Part shown: positions 9,182-17,321 of the stretch, piece after piece
How positions within the stretch are numbered: the stretch's first letter is position 1
Layout of the letters: each line of letters opens with the position of its first letter
Notes under the pieces: generated by a model
What the model was told of the DNA's origin: nothing
The model's database searches: none
The model's input: the letters and a program-made list of their open reading frames with translations, nothing else
Program-made: the position numbers and the translations under genes
NCBI GenBank assembly: GCA_963708735.1
Contig: CAVPTW010000042.1
Coordinates: 331,937 to 395,936, forward strand
DNA: 64,000 nt
Reading direction: 5' to 3'
DNA from: JAGPUQ01 sp963708735
Lineage (GTDB): Bacteria > Pseudomonadota > Gammaproteobacteria > Pseudomonadales > Porticoccaceae

Positions 9182-10470
9182 TTCCTGTGCTCCGCGCCCG
9201 GCAGCGGCTTCCAGATCAGGATTTCCTTCAGGTGGGCCAGCACGGTGCGCGGCCGCGCGGCCTTGATGGTCGCCCAGAGTTCATCGCCCTTGAACCGGCC
9301 ATGCAGCTCGCGCACCACGCCCACCTGCTCCCTGTCCACCAGACCGGTGGCCCGGGCGTGGTCGACGAAATCCTGGTTTTTCCAGAAGAAGGCGCCCGGC
9401 ATCGTGGTGGGAATCACGACCACGAAGAACAGCGAGCGGCCGATCGCAGCGGCGGCGATCAGACCCGGCGCCAGCAGCAGCCAGGCCAGGATCGCACCCC
9501 AACCGCTGAGCGCACCGGCCGCGGCGATCAGTGTCAGCGCCGCCGTCACGACGATATTCAGCGCGAGCAGCCCATTACGCAGCAGCCAGGGGTAGTAGTA
9601 GCGCGTGGTTTGCAGAAACCAGGATACCGAACCTTCCTTGCCGAGGGTCTTCATCGCGCGGGCGTGGGCGGCGTGGCCGATGGCTTCCAGCAGCTGGCCG
9701 CTACAGATCAGCGCGGCAAGCACGGCGGCCAGCGGCGCGGCGTTCACGCCCATGATGACGAGGGCCGGCAGCGCCACTACGCCGGTGAGCAGTGCGCCGA
9801 GTGCAACCGCGTTACCGGCGAACGCGGTTGCTGTCTGCCAGTGATCCCAGAACGGCCGCGCCGGGATGCGGTAGATGCGGTACATGAAGTAGAGACCGGC
9901 GAGGCCACTGAGCATGGCGCCGATGCCGACAATCTGCCGCAACATCACCAGCAGCGGATGCGAAAACAGCGCCAGCACCATGAAGCCGATCAGCAACGTG
10001 TAGAACCCGGTGATGCCGGCGATCTCGCGGCTCACCAGCGACCAGCGCAGGTTGTTGAAGCCGCGGTAGAAGCGGTGGGGCTTGCCGAGGTGCATGTTGA
10101 GCTTGAACAGGCCGTAGGTGAGCAGCGCGAGTTGCCCGACCAGCAGTGGCGCGCGCACCGCCGTTGCCGCGAGCGGCGCCAGCGCGGTGCCGCTGAGCAA
10201 GCCCCCGAACAGGGTCAGCAGAAAAGCGCCAAGCACCGCCTGCGTGCACAGCGTGAAGACGACATGGGCGCTCTCGTGGGAGGTCAGCAGCTTGCGCCAG
10301 TTCCACTCCCGTGCCGCGCCACCCTTCTGTGCGTCGATCTCGGGTTTGAACGCGCCGGTGGCGTCGTCCCTGTGGTATTTCACCGGCAGGCCATCGGGCC
10401 TGGTCATCTCGCGGTGCGTCGAGCGCGTCTGCTGGAAGCGGATATTGGGATGGGTGATCGACGGATCGGG
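9178..10470 (-). CDS. DmsC-type membrane anchor of the nitrate reductase (frame-shifted from DmsB part)
   Basis: Integral membrane quinol-oxidising anchor of the DmsC/NrfD-like superfamily. The family segment HLGKPHRFYRGFNNLRWS is clear, with about eight hydrophobic helices (for example LLTLFGGLLSG, LLIGFMVLALF, ALVIMGVNAAPLAAV). The frame upstream of the first helix contains the natural end of the iron-sulfur domain (FPDPSITHPNIRF) with no stop before the membrane domain. Either the two parts were one fused protein or the anchor starts at ATG 10407 (MTRPDG). It would pass electrons from quinol to the iron-sulfur subunit and NasA. The ORF as it stands opens at 10545, but residues before the frameshift at 10468-10471 are out of frame with homology. 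Confidence 0.78.
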   Translation of the reverse strand, partial: PDPSITHPNIRFQQTRSTHREMTRPDGLPVKYHRDDATGAFKPEIDAQKGGAAREWNWRKLLTSHESAHVVFTLCTQAVLGAFLLTLFGGLLSGTALAPLAATAVRAPLLVGQLALLTYGLFKLNMHLGKPHRFYRGFNNLRWSLVSREIAGITGFYTLLIGFMVLALFSHPLLVMLRQIVGIGAMLSGLAGLYFMYRIYRIPARPFWDHWQTATAFAGNAVALGALLTGVVALPALVIMGVNAAPLAAVLAALICSGQLLEAIGHAAHARAMKTLGKEGSVSWFLQTTRYYYPWLLRNGLLALNIVVTAALTLIAAAGALSGWGAILAWLLLAPGLIAAAAIGRSLFFVVVIPTTMPGAFFWKNQDFVDHARATGLVDREQVGVVRELHGRFKGDELWATIKAARPRTVLAHLKEILIWKPLPGAEHRK

Positions 10471-11161
10471 GAAAGCCCGGAATTTCGGTCTTCGCCTCGA
10501 TGCGGTTTTCCGGAATGTTCTCGATGACGCCGAAATCGAGCGCATTGCCGAGGCAGGCGCTGACGCAGGCGGGCTTGAGGCCGACTTCGAGGCGGTCGAC
10601 GCACATGTTGCACTTGGTCACCTGGCCCTTGACCGGGTCGAGCTGGGGCGCGTTGTAGGGGCACACCCAGGTGCAGTAGCCGCAGCCGAAGCAGATGTCC
10701 GGGTCCTGCAATACCGCGCCGTATTCGGCGAACTTGGTGTAGGCGCGGGTCGGGCAGCCTTTCAGGCACACCGGATCGTCGCAGTGGTTGCAGGCCATGG
10801 AGATGTTGATGCGCTGGTAGTCGGGGAAAGTGCCGCCCTCGACATAGCCCACCGAGCGAAACGCGATGTGCGCCGGGTTGTCGTTTTTCTCGCTGCACGC
10901 CGATTCGCAGGCGTGGCAGCCGATGCAGTTGTCGGCATTGAAGAAAAAGCCGTGCTGCTGGTAGCGGTTGGGATTGCTGCCCACTTCGGGGTTGCCATTG
11001 ATTTGCAGACTCTCGCCGCGCAACTCGCTGTCGGCGGCGACCAGTTCGATCAGGTTGCCGTAGCGATTGGTGGCGCGGGCGTCCTTGTCCCACAGATAGG
11101 CGTAGGCCGGCTCGTCGTCGCGGAGCGGAAAGATCGCCTGGTGTGTTTCGATTTTGTTCAT
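10468..11161 (-). CDS. DmsB-type four-cluster iron-sulfur subunit (frameshift at its 3' end)
   Basis: Starts MNKIETHQ at ATG 11161 with GGAG upstream; a longer frame to 11329 is not supported. Sixteen cysteines in four groups (CIGCHACESAC, CNHCDDPVCLKGC, CFGCGYCTWVC, CNMC with CVSAC) match the four [4Fe-4S] clusters of DmsB/NrfC-type electron carriers. After EIPGFP the frame leaves homology; the expected continuation DPSITHP is in the next frame, so one extra C in the run at 10468-10471 explains it. The subunit lies between nasA and the membrane anchor and should relay electrons from quinol to the molybdenum subunit. Confidence 0.83.
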
Positions 11162-11190
11162 TGAGCTCCGGGGTACGGCATCACGCAGGA

Positions 11191-13395
11191 TCAGTACGTA
11201 CGCAGTTCGCGATCCATGCGCGCGGCGCCGACCTGATCGGCAATGGTCTCGATGCGTACCGCAGCCTGCTTGAACGCCGGCTGGCGCGAGTGCGGATCGA
11301 GCAGGCCCAGCGTCAGGCGGTTCACGCAATCAAAAAAATGAAAGGGGATGAACACCATGTCGCGCGGCACGCGCTGGGTCAGCATGGCCATGACCACGGC
11401 GTCGCCGCGGCGCGACACGCAGCGCACGTATTCCTGGTGGCGGATGCCGAGTTCGGCGGCGGCATCCGGGTTGATCTCGACAAAGGGAATGGGGCTGAAC
11501 TTGTTGTTGTTGCCGACCTTGCCGGTGCGGGTGCGGGTGTGGAAGTGCTCCACCAAGCGCCCGGTGTTGAGCCAGAACGGGAACTGCGCGTCGGGCCGCT
11601 CGTTGTTGTCGACAAAGGGCAGCGGAATCAGCTTGGCGCGGCCGTCGGGGTGCTGAAAGCTGCGCGGCTGCGTGTACAGCCGCACCCCGCCGGTGGGTGG
11701 CGGCGCGCCGCTGTCGCGCTGCTGATCGGTAAAGGGCCACTGGATGCCGCGGCTCTGTTCGATCAGGTCGTGATCCATTCCGGAAATGTCGCACAGACGG
11801 CCTTTTGACAACCGCGTCATTTCCTCGAATACCTGCGCGGGCCGCTCGGGAAAGCGCACCCGGCCCTCGGGGTCGAAGCGCCGCGCGAGTTCGTTGAAGA
11901 TGTCGAGATCGGCCTTGCAGCCGTTACGCGGCGGCGTGACCTGGCGCACCAGATTGATGCGGCGCTCGGTGTTGGTGAAGGTGCCTTCCTTCTCGGCCCA
12001 GACTGCGGCGGGCAGATACAGGTGGGCGTACTGGGTGCTCTCCATGTCCTGGTAGGAATCCTGCACCACCAGGAATTCGAGCTTCTCGAGCGTCTTGCGG
12101 ATGCGCGCCGTATTGGGCATCGAGGTCAGCGGATTGGTGGCGACCAGCCACAGGCCCTTGATCTGCCCGGTTTCGATGGCGGGAAAAATATCGGTCTGGA
12201 ACAGCCCGCGCTTTTTGGGAAAGAACTCCGGATCGACGTTCCAGAACTTGCCGATCTCGGCGCGGTGCTCCGGATTTTCCAGCGCCCGATAACCCGGCAG
12301 GCCGGAGCAGGACGACCACTCGCGGGTGCCCATGGCGTTGCACTGACCGGTGATCGACAGCGCCGTGCTACCCGGCTTGCCGATGTTGCCGGTGAGCAGC
12401 GCGAGGTTGTTCATGCCCACCACGCCGTCGGAGCCGTGGGTACTCTGATTGATGCCCATGCACCAGATATGCATCGCCGCCGGCGCCTTCGCGTACAGGC
12501 GCGCGACGTTGCGAATGGTGTCTTCGTCGATGCCGCAGATCCGTTACGCGGTGGTCGGATCCCACTTCGCGACCTCGGCGCGCAGGTCGTCGATCCCGGT
12601 GGTGTTGGCGGCGATGTAGTCGCGATCTTCCAGCCCTTCGGCGAGGATCACGTGCATCAGCGCGTTCTGCAACACGACATCGGTGCCGGGGCGAATCGGC
12701 AGATGGATGTCGGCGAACTGCGCCAGCATGGTCACCCGCGGATCGATGACGATGAGCGGAAACTTGCGCTTTTCGAGCGCCTCTTTCAGGCGCCAGTAGA
12801 TGATGGGGTGCTGCTCGGGCAGGTTGGAGCCCCACGCCAGCAGACAGTGGGTGTGTTCGAAATCGCCGTAGCAGCCGGGCGGGCCGTCGGAACCGAAGGA
12901 GCGCTTGTAGCCGGACACCGCGGAGGCCATGCACAGCGTGGTGTTGCCGTCGTAGTTGTTGGTGCCGATCAGCCCGCGCGTCAGCTTGCCGAGGGTGTAG
13001 AACTCCTCGGTGAGAATCTGGCCGGTGGACACCACCGCAAACGCATCGCGCCCGTACTGACCCTGGATGCGGCGGATCTCGCTCGCCATATGATCCAGCG
13101 CGTTGTCCCAGGTGGTCGGCGCATAGGGTTCGCCGATATGGCGGCGCAGCAGCGGCTCGTTGCCGCGACCCTGGGCGTCGAACAGTTCGTGCTCGAACAT
13201 GCCTTTCAGACACAGCTTGCCGCGATTGACATCGGCGCCGCCGACACCCCGCGACGACACCACCTTGCCGTCGGCGTTCTTGCCCACTTCGATCGCACAG
13301 CCGGTCGAGCAGTAGCCGCAAGTGGTGTAGGTCCAGGTCGCGACTTCCTTGTCGGCGATGGCGACGGGGTTCTTGGCATGGCGACCGAACAGCAT
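11191..13395 (-). CDS. nasA: Assimilatory nitrate reductase catalytic subunit (NasA/NarB type), interrupted by an in-frame TAA
   Basis: Molybdopterin oxidoreductase of 734 codons, the length of NarB/NasA enzymes. It has one N-terminal [4Fe-4S] cluster (C26, C29, C33, C62) and a Cys at about position 155 (NTTLCMASAV), the usual Mo ligand of this class. Codon 284 is TAA (12544-12546), with homology continuing in the same frame on both sides (KWDPTTA, stop, RICGIDEDTIRN). A Glu codon GAA would fit and differ by one base. The gene therefore appears as two frames, 12544-13395 and 11191-12474. It reduces nitrate to nitrite in the cytoplasm. It follows phzF by a few bases and precedes the DmsB-type gene. 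Confidence 0.88.
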
Positions 13396-13403
13396 GTGCG
13401 CCT

Positions 13404-14369
13404 CTACGAATCCAGGGTCAGGGTGCCTTGCGCTACCAGTACCGTATCGCCGCCGACCCGCAGCATGGTGGGTCGATCGCGGCGTTTGTCGATTTCGATA
13501 TGCAGCAGACTGCGGCGGGTTTCCGGCGTACCGCGGTCGATGGTGAAGGTGTAGGTGCCCTCTCGGATATGGGCATGATCGGCCAGATAGCCGGCAAAAC
13601 AGGGCATCACCGAACCGATGGGCGGATCACTGCGTGGCCCGATCGCCGGCCCCAGCAGACGACCATGAAAATCCACATCGCGACTGCGGGTGCGGCCGCT
13701 GAACAGAAATATCTCCTGCGCCGCCAGCGCCGGCGCGCCGGACTGGCTCCAGGCCTCGAGATTGAAGCGCGCCTTTTCGATCGCCTCCTGGGACAGGATG
13801 GGCACGATCAGATAGGGCAGATCGATACTGGCCAGGCGCGTGCCGAACAGCCGGGTGTCGATCTCCCGCTCCGGCAGTGACAACAGCGCCGCGAGCTCGG
13901 CATTGGCGGGCGTGTAGCGGTCCAGTACCGGATTGACCCGCAAACTGAACTGCACAAAGCAGGCATTGCCGCGCGCCGGACCCAGATTGACCGCGATGGC
14001 GCCGCGGCTCTGCACAAAGGTCAACGGCAGTGGACGTTCCCCCAGGGGACCGAGCCCGGTTTCCAGCAGCACCCGCGCTACCGCGAGCATCGGATGCCCG
14101 GCGAAACCCACCTCCCCCGCCGGAGTGAACACCCGCAACCGGAACCGGTCTGGCGCGGTACCTGGACCGGTGCTGGAAGCCGTATCGGAAACAGTGCCGG
14201 AAACAGTGTCGGCATAGACGAACACGGTTTCCGACAGATTCAGCTCACGCGCAATGGGCAGCAGCAGCGCCTCGGGAATCGCGGCCGCCTCGGGGAATAC
14301 GGCAATCGGCGCGCCCTGAAAGGCGCGGTCGGCGAATACGTCAGCGGTGTAAAAGCGATACTGCGCCAT
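13404..14369 (-). CDS. PhzF-family isomerase-like protein
   Basis: 321 residues with the PhzF/DapF-like fold signatures: FADRAFQGAPIAVF at the N terminus, LNLSETVFV, and FTPAGEVGFAGHPMLA, which contains the catalytic Glu of the family, then a repeat half ending in REGTYTFTIDRGTP. A Ser/Thr/Gly-rich insertion at about 56-74 (repeated TVSDTASSTGPG-like text) is unusual. PhzF proteins isomerise small metabolites; the substrate here is unknown. It lies between nirD (3-base gap) and nasA (8-base gap) in the same operon, an unexpected place for this family and suggestive of a role in cofactor or nitrogen metabolism. Confidence 0.82.
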   Translation of the reverse strand: MAQYRFYTADVFADRAFQGAPIAVFPEAAAIPEALLLPIARELNLSETVFVYADTVSGTVSDTASSTGPGTAPDRFRLRVFTPAGEVGFAGHPMLAVARVLLETGLGPLGERPLPLTFVQSRGAIAVNLGPARGNACFVQFSLRVNPVLDRYTPANAELAALLSLPEREIDTRLFGTRLASIDLPYLIVPILSQEAIEKARFNLEAWSQSGAPALAAQEIFLFSGRTRSRDVDFHGRLLGPAIGPRSDPPIGSVMPCFAGYLADHAHIREGTYTFTIDRGTPETRRSLLHIEIDKRRDRPTMLRVGGDTVLVAQGTLTLDS

Positions 14370-14372
14370 GTC

Positions 14373-14780
14373 TCAGCACTCCCCGGTGGATGCCGCGACC
14401 AGGACGCGACCATCGCGGACCAGCGCCGCGTAAGTGGCAATGCGCACGCTCGCATCCTCGAAGCAGCGTCCGTCGCGCAGACTGAAGTGCTGTTTCAGCA
14501 CCGGCGAGGCGACCGCCGGCTCGCCCTGGATATGACACAGGATGCCGCGCGCCAGCACATTGGCACGACTGAAGGGATCCCGATTGGCTACCGCGTAGAT
14601 CTCGGTCGAATCCTCGATGCGAAACAGCGCTATCTGGCACTCACTCGACAGGCCTTCGTCGAGCAGCGCGGCCACGCCGGCGTCGAACGGCAGGTCGTCG
14701 AGGGCGCAGACTTCCACCCAGCGCGGCGCATCCGGGACCGATTTGGAATGGACGGGTTCGGTGTGGATCACGCTGCTCAC
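14373..14780 (-). CDS. nirD: Nitrite reductase small subunit
   Basis: Rieske-like NirD subunit of NAD(P)H nitrite reductase. I choose GTG 14780, whose GTGA overlaps the nirB stop; the longer frame to 14993 lies inside nirB. This gives 135 residues, slightly longer than typical. Core text is WVEVCALDDLPFDAGVAALL, IALFRIEDSTEIYAVANRDP, SPVLKQHFSLRDGRCFED. As in other NirD proteins the Rieske Cys/His ligands are not all present. Function with NirB: six-electron reduction of nitrite to ammonium in the cytoplasm. Confidence 0.88.
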   Translation of the reverse strand: MSSVIHTEPVHSKSVPDAPRWVEVCALDDLPFDAGVAALLDEGLSSECQIALFRIEDSTEIYAVANRDPFSRANVLARGILCHIQGEPAVASPVLKQHFSLRDGRCFEDASVRIATYAALVRDGRVLVAASTGEC

Positions 14781-17308
14781 GCCGGTTCCACCTCGCGCTC
14801 GTCTGCGCGGGCCGGGCGAATCTGCTCGCGCTCGCGCACAAATACCACCTGTGCGTCGCTGCGATTGCTGTTGACGAAGGGTCGGAAGAGTTTGAGTTTC
14901 TCCGGATCCTCGATGGCGGTCTTCCATTCGCACTGATAGGTGTCGATCACCGCCGCCATTTCGGCTTCCATCTGGGCGCCGATGCCGAGGCAATCCTCGA
15001 TCACCACGCGGCGCAGGTAATCGAGTCCGCCTTCGAGATTGTCCAGCCAGGTTGCGGTGCGCTGCAGACGATCGGCGGTTTTCACATAGAACATCAGGAA
15101 ACGGTCGATGTAGCGGATCAGCGTCGCCTTATCGAGATCGGTGGCGAACAGATCGGCGTGGCGCGGCCGCATGCCGCCGTTGCCGCAGACATACAGGTTC
15201 CAGCCGTGCTCGGTGGCGATCACGCCCACATCCTTGCTCTGCGCCTCGGCGCATTCGCGAGTGCAGCCCGACACCGCGAACTTGAGCTTGTGGGGTGAAC
15301 GCAGGCCCTTGTAGCGATGTTCGATTTCGAGTGCGAGGCCGACGCTGTCATCGACGCCGTAGCGGCACCAGGTGCTGCCGACGCAGGATTTCACGGTGCG
15401 CACGGACTTGCCGTAGGCGTGACCGGTCTCGAAACCGGCGTCGATCAGTTCACGCCAGATGGCGGGCAGCTGTTCCAGGCGCGCGCCGAAGAGATCGATG
15501 CGCTGGCCGCCGGTGATCTTGGTGTAGAGGTCATACTTGGCGGCGACCCGTCCGAGCGCGATCAACTTGGCGGGCGTCACTTCGCCGCCGGCGATGCGGG
15601 GCACCACCGAGTAGGTACCGTTCTTCTGGAGGTTGCCCAGGTAGCGATCGTTGGTGTCCTGCAAGCCCGCGTGCCTGGGTTCGAGCACATGGTCGTTCCA
15701 GCAGGAGGCGAGGATGGAGGCCACCACCGGCTTGCAGATATCGCAACCACCCGGGCCTTTGCCGTGCCGGGTCAGCAGGTCGTGGAAGCTGCGGATAGCG
15801 CCCATCCGCACCAGGTGATAGAGCTCCTGCCGCGTATGGGCGAAGTGTTCGCAAATATCGGTGCAGACTTCCATGCCGAGTTTGGCGAGTTCTGCATTGA
15901 GCACCTGGCCCACCAGCGCGACACAGCCACCGCAGCCGGTACCCGCCTTGGTGCAGTCCTTGAGGGTACCGACGGTGGTGGCGCCCGCGCCCACCGCCGC
16001 GCACAGGCCGCCCTTGGTGACATTGTGGCAGGAGCAGATCTGCGCCGTATCCGGCAGCGCCGCGACGCCGAGTCCAAATGCCGGAGCGCCGTCGCGTTGC
16101 GGCAGAATCAGCGCATCCGGAAATTCCGGCAGCGCCATGTCGTTGAGCTTGAGTTGCAGCAGGTTGCCGTAGTCCTCGGCATCGCCCACCAGCACCGCGC
16201 CCAGCAGGCGGGTGTTGTCGGCGTTGACGACGATTTTCTTGTACACCTCGCGCACGCCGTCGACATAGGTGTATTCGCGCGCACCGGGGGTATTGGCGTG
16301 GGCATCGCCGATGCTCGCCACATCCACGCCCATGAGCTTGAGCTTGGTGCTCATGTCGGCGCCGGTAAAGGCGCTGTCGCCGCCGGCGATATGTTCGGCG
16401 GCGACGCTCGCCATGCGATAGCCCGGCGCCACCAGACCGAAAATGCGGCCGCTCCACAGCGCACATTCGCCGATGGCGTAGATATCCGGATCGGAGGTGC
16501 GGCAGTGATCGTCGATCACGATACCGCCGCGCTCGCCCACCTCGAGGCCGAACTCGCGCGCGAGCTGATCGCGCGGCCGGATGCCGGCGGAAAACAGCAG
16601 AATATCGGTTTCGATTTCGCTGCCGTCGGCGAAACGCATTTTGTGCACATGCTCCGCGCCGGCTTCGATCACCTGGGTATTTTTCCCGGTATGAACATCG
16701 ACGCCCAACGCCTCGATCTTGCGGCGCAGCAGCGCGCCGCCGCCGGCATCCACCTGCACCGCCATCAGGCGCGGCGCAAATTCCACCACATGGGTTTTCA
16801 GCCCCAGATCCTTGAGCGCCTTGGCGGCCTCCAGGCCCAGCAGGCCGCCGCCGATCACGACGCCCACGCGGGCGGTTGCACTGGCGGCGCGAATGGCTTC
16901 GAGATCGGCGATGGTGCGGTACACAAAACAGTTGGCCCGGTCGTGGCCGGGAATCGGCGGCACGAAGGGGTAGGAGCCGGTGGCGAGCACCAGCTTGTCG
17001 TAGGACACCACCGCGCCACTCTGCGCGGTCACGGTTTTCGCGACGCGGTCGATGGCGACCGCGGCATCGCCCTTCAGGACCCGGATACCGTGCTGCGCGT
17101 AGAAATCGGGCGCGACCAGGGACAGGTCATCCGCACTGCGACCGCTGAAAAATTCGGTGAGATGCACGCGGTCGTAGGCGACCCGGGGCTCCTCGCAAAA
17201 GGCGGCTACCTGCACCTGGCCGGCCGTGGGGCCGGTGGCGAGCGCCTCCAGAAAGCGGTGCCCGACCATGCCGTTGCCGATCACCACCACCCTCATTACA
17301 TCATTCAT
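14777..17308 (-). CDS. nirB: NAD(P)H-dependent nitrite reductase large subunit
   Basis: 843 residues, full length. Order: FAD/NAD pyridine nucleotide-disulfide oxidoreductase (residues 1-about 320; VVVIGNGMVGHRF, VVIGGGLLGLEAAKAL), Bfd-like [2Fe-2S] domain (CSCHNVTKGGLC to GTGCGGC, about 425-465), then the siroheme/[4Fe-4S] half with CVGSTWCRYG and CTRECAEAQ (about 640-690). AGGAGG just upstream fixes the start at ATG 17308. It reduces nitrite to ammonium with NirD; siroheme depends on the downstream cobA. It is in the operon after nrtCD. Confidence 0.95.
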   Translation of the reverse strand: MNDVMRVVVIGNGMVGHRFLEALATGPTAGQVQVAAFCEEPRVAYDRVHLTEFFSGRSADDLSLVAPDFYAQHGIRVLKGDAAVAIDRVAKTVTAQSGAVVSYDKLVLATGSYPFVPPIPGHDRANCFVYRTIADLEAIRAASATARVGVVIGGGLLGLEAAKALKDLGLKTHVVEFAPRLMAVQVDAGGGALLRRKIEALGVDVHTGKNTQVIEAGAEHVHKMRFADGSEIETDILLFSAGIRPRDQLAREFGLEVGERGGIVIDDHCRTSDPDIYAIGECALWSGRIFGLVAPGYRMASVAAEHIAGGDSAFTGADMSTKLKLMGVDVASIGDAHANTPGAREYTYVDGVREVYKKIVVNADNTRLLGAVLVGDAEDYGNLLQLKLNDMALPEFPDALILPQRDGAPAFGLGVAALPDTAQICSCHNVTKGGLCAAVGAGATTVGTLKDCTKAGTGCGGCVALVGQVLNAELAKLGMEVCTDICEHFAHTRQELYHLVRMGAIRSFHDLLTRHGKGPGGCDICKPVVASILASCWNDHVLEPRHAGLQDTNDRYLGNLQKNGTYSVVPRIAGGEVTPAKLIALGRVAAKYDLYTKITGGQRIDLFGARLEQLPAIWRELIDAGFETGHAYGKSVRTVKSCVGSTWCRYGVDDSVGLALEIEHRYKGLRSPHKLKFAVSGCTRECAEAQSKDVGVIATEHGWNLYVCGNGGMRPRHADLFATDLDKATLIRYIDRFLMFYVKTADRLQRTATWLDNLEGGLDYLRRVVIEDCLGIGAQMEAEMAAVIDTYQCEWKTAIEDPEKLKLFRPFVNSNRSDAQVVFVREREQIRPARADEREVEPA

Positions 17309-17321
17309 CGCGAAATCCTCC

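Noticed and set aside
11162..11329. Longer N terminus for the DmsB-type subunit
   Set aside because: The extra 56 residues lie mostly inside the nasA 3' end and have no homology; ATG 11161 has a good ribosome site.
12544..12546. Selenocysteine or other recoding in nasA
   Set aside because: Selenocysteine uses UGA; this codon is TAA and not at the Mo-ligand position, which is a normal Cys about 130 codons earlier.
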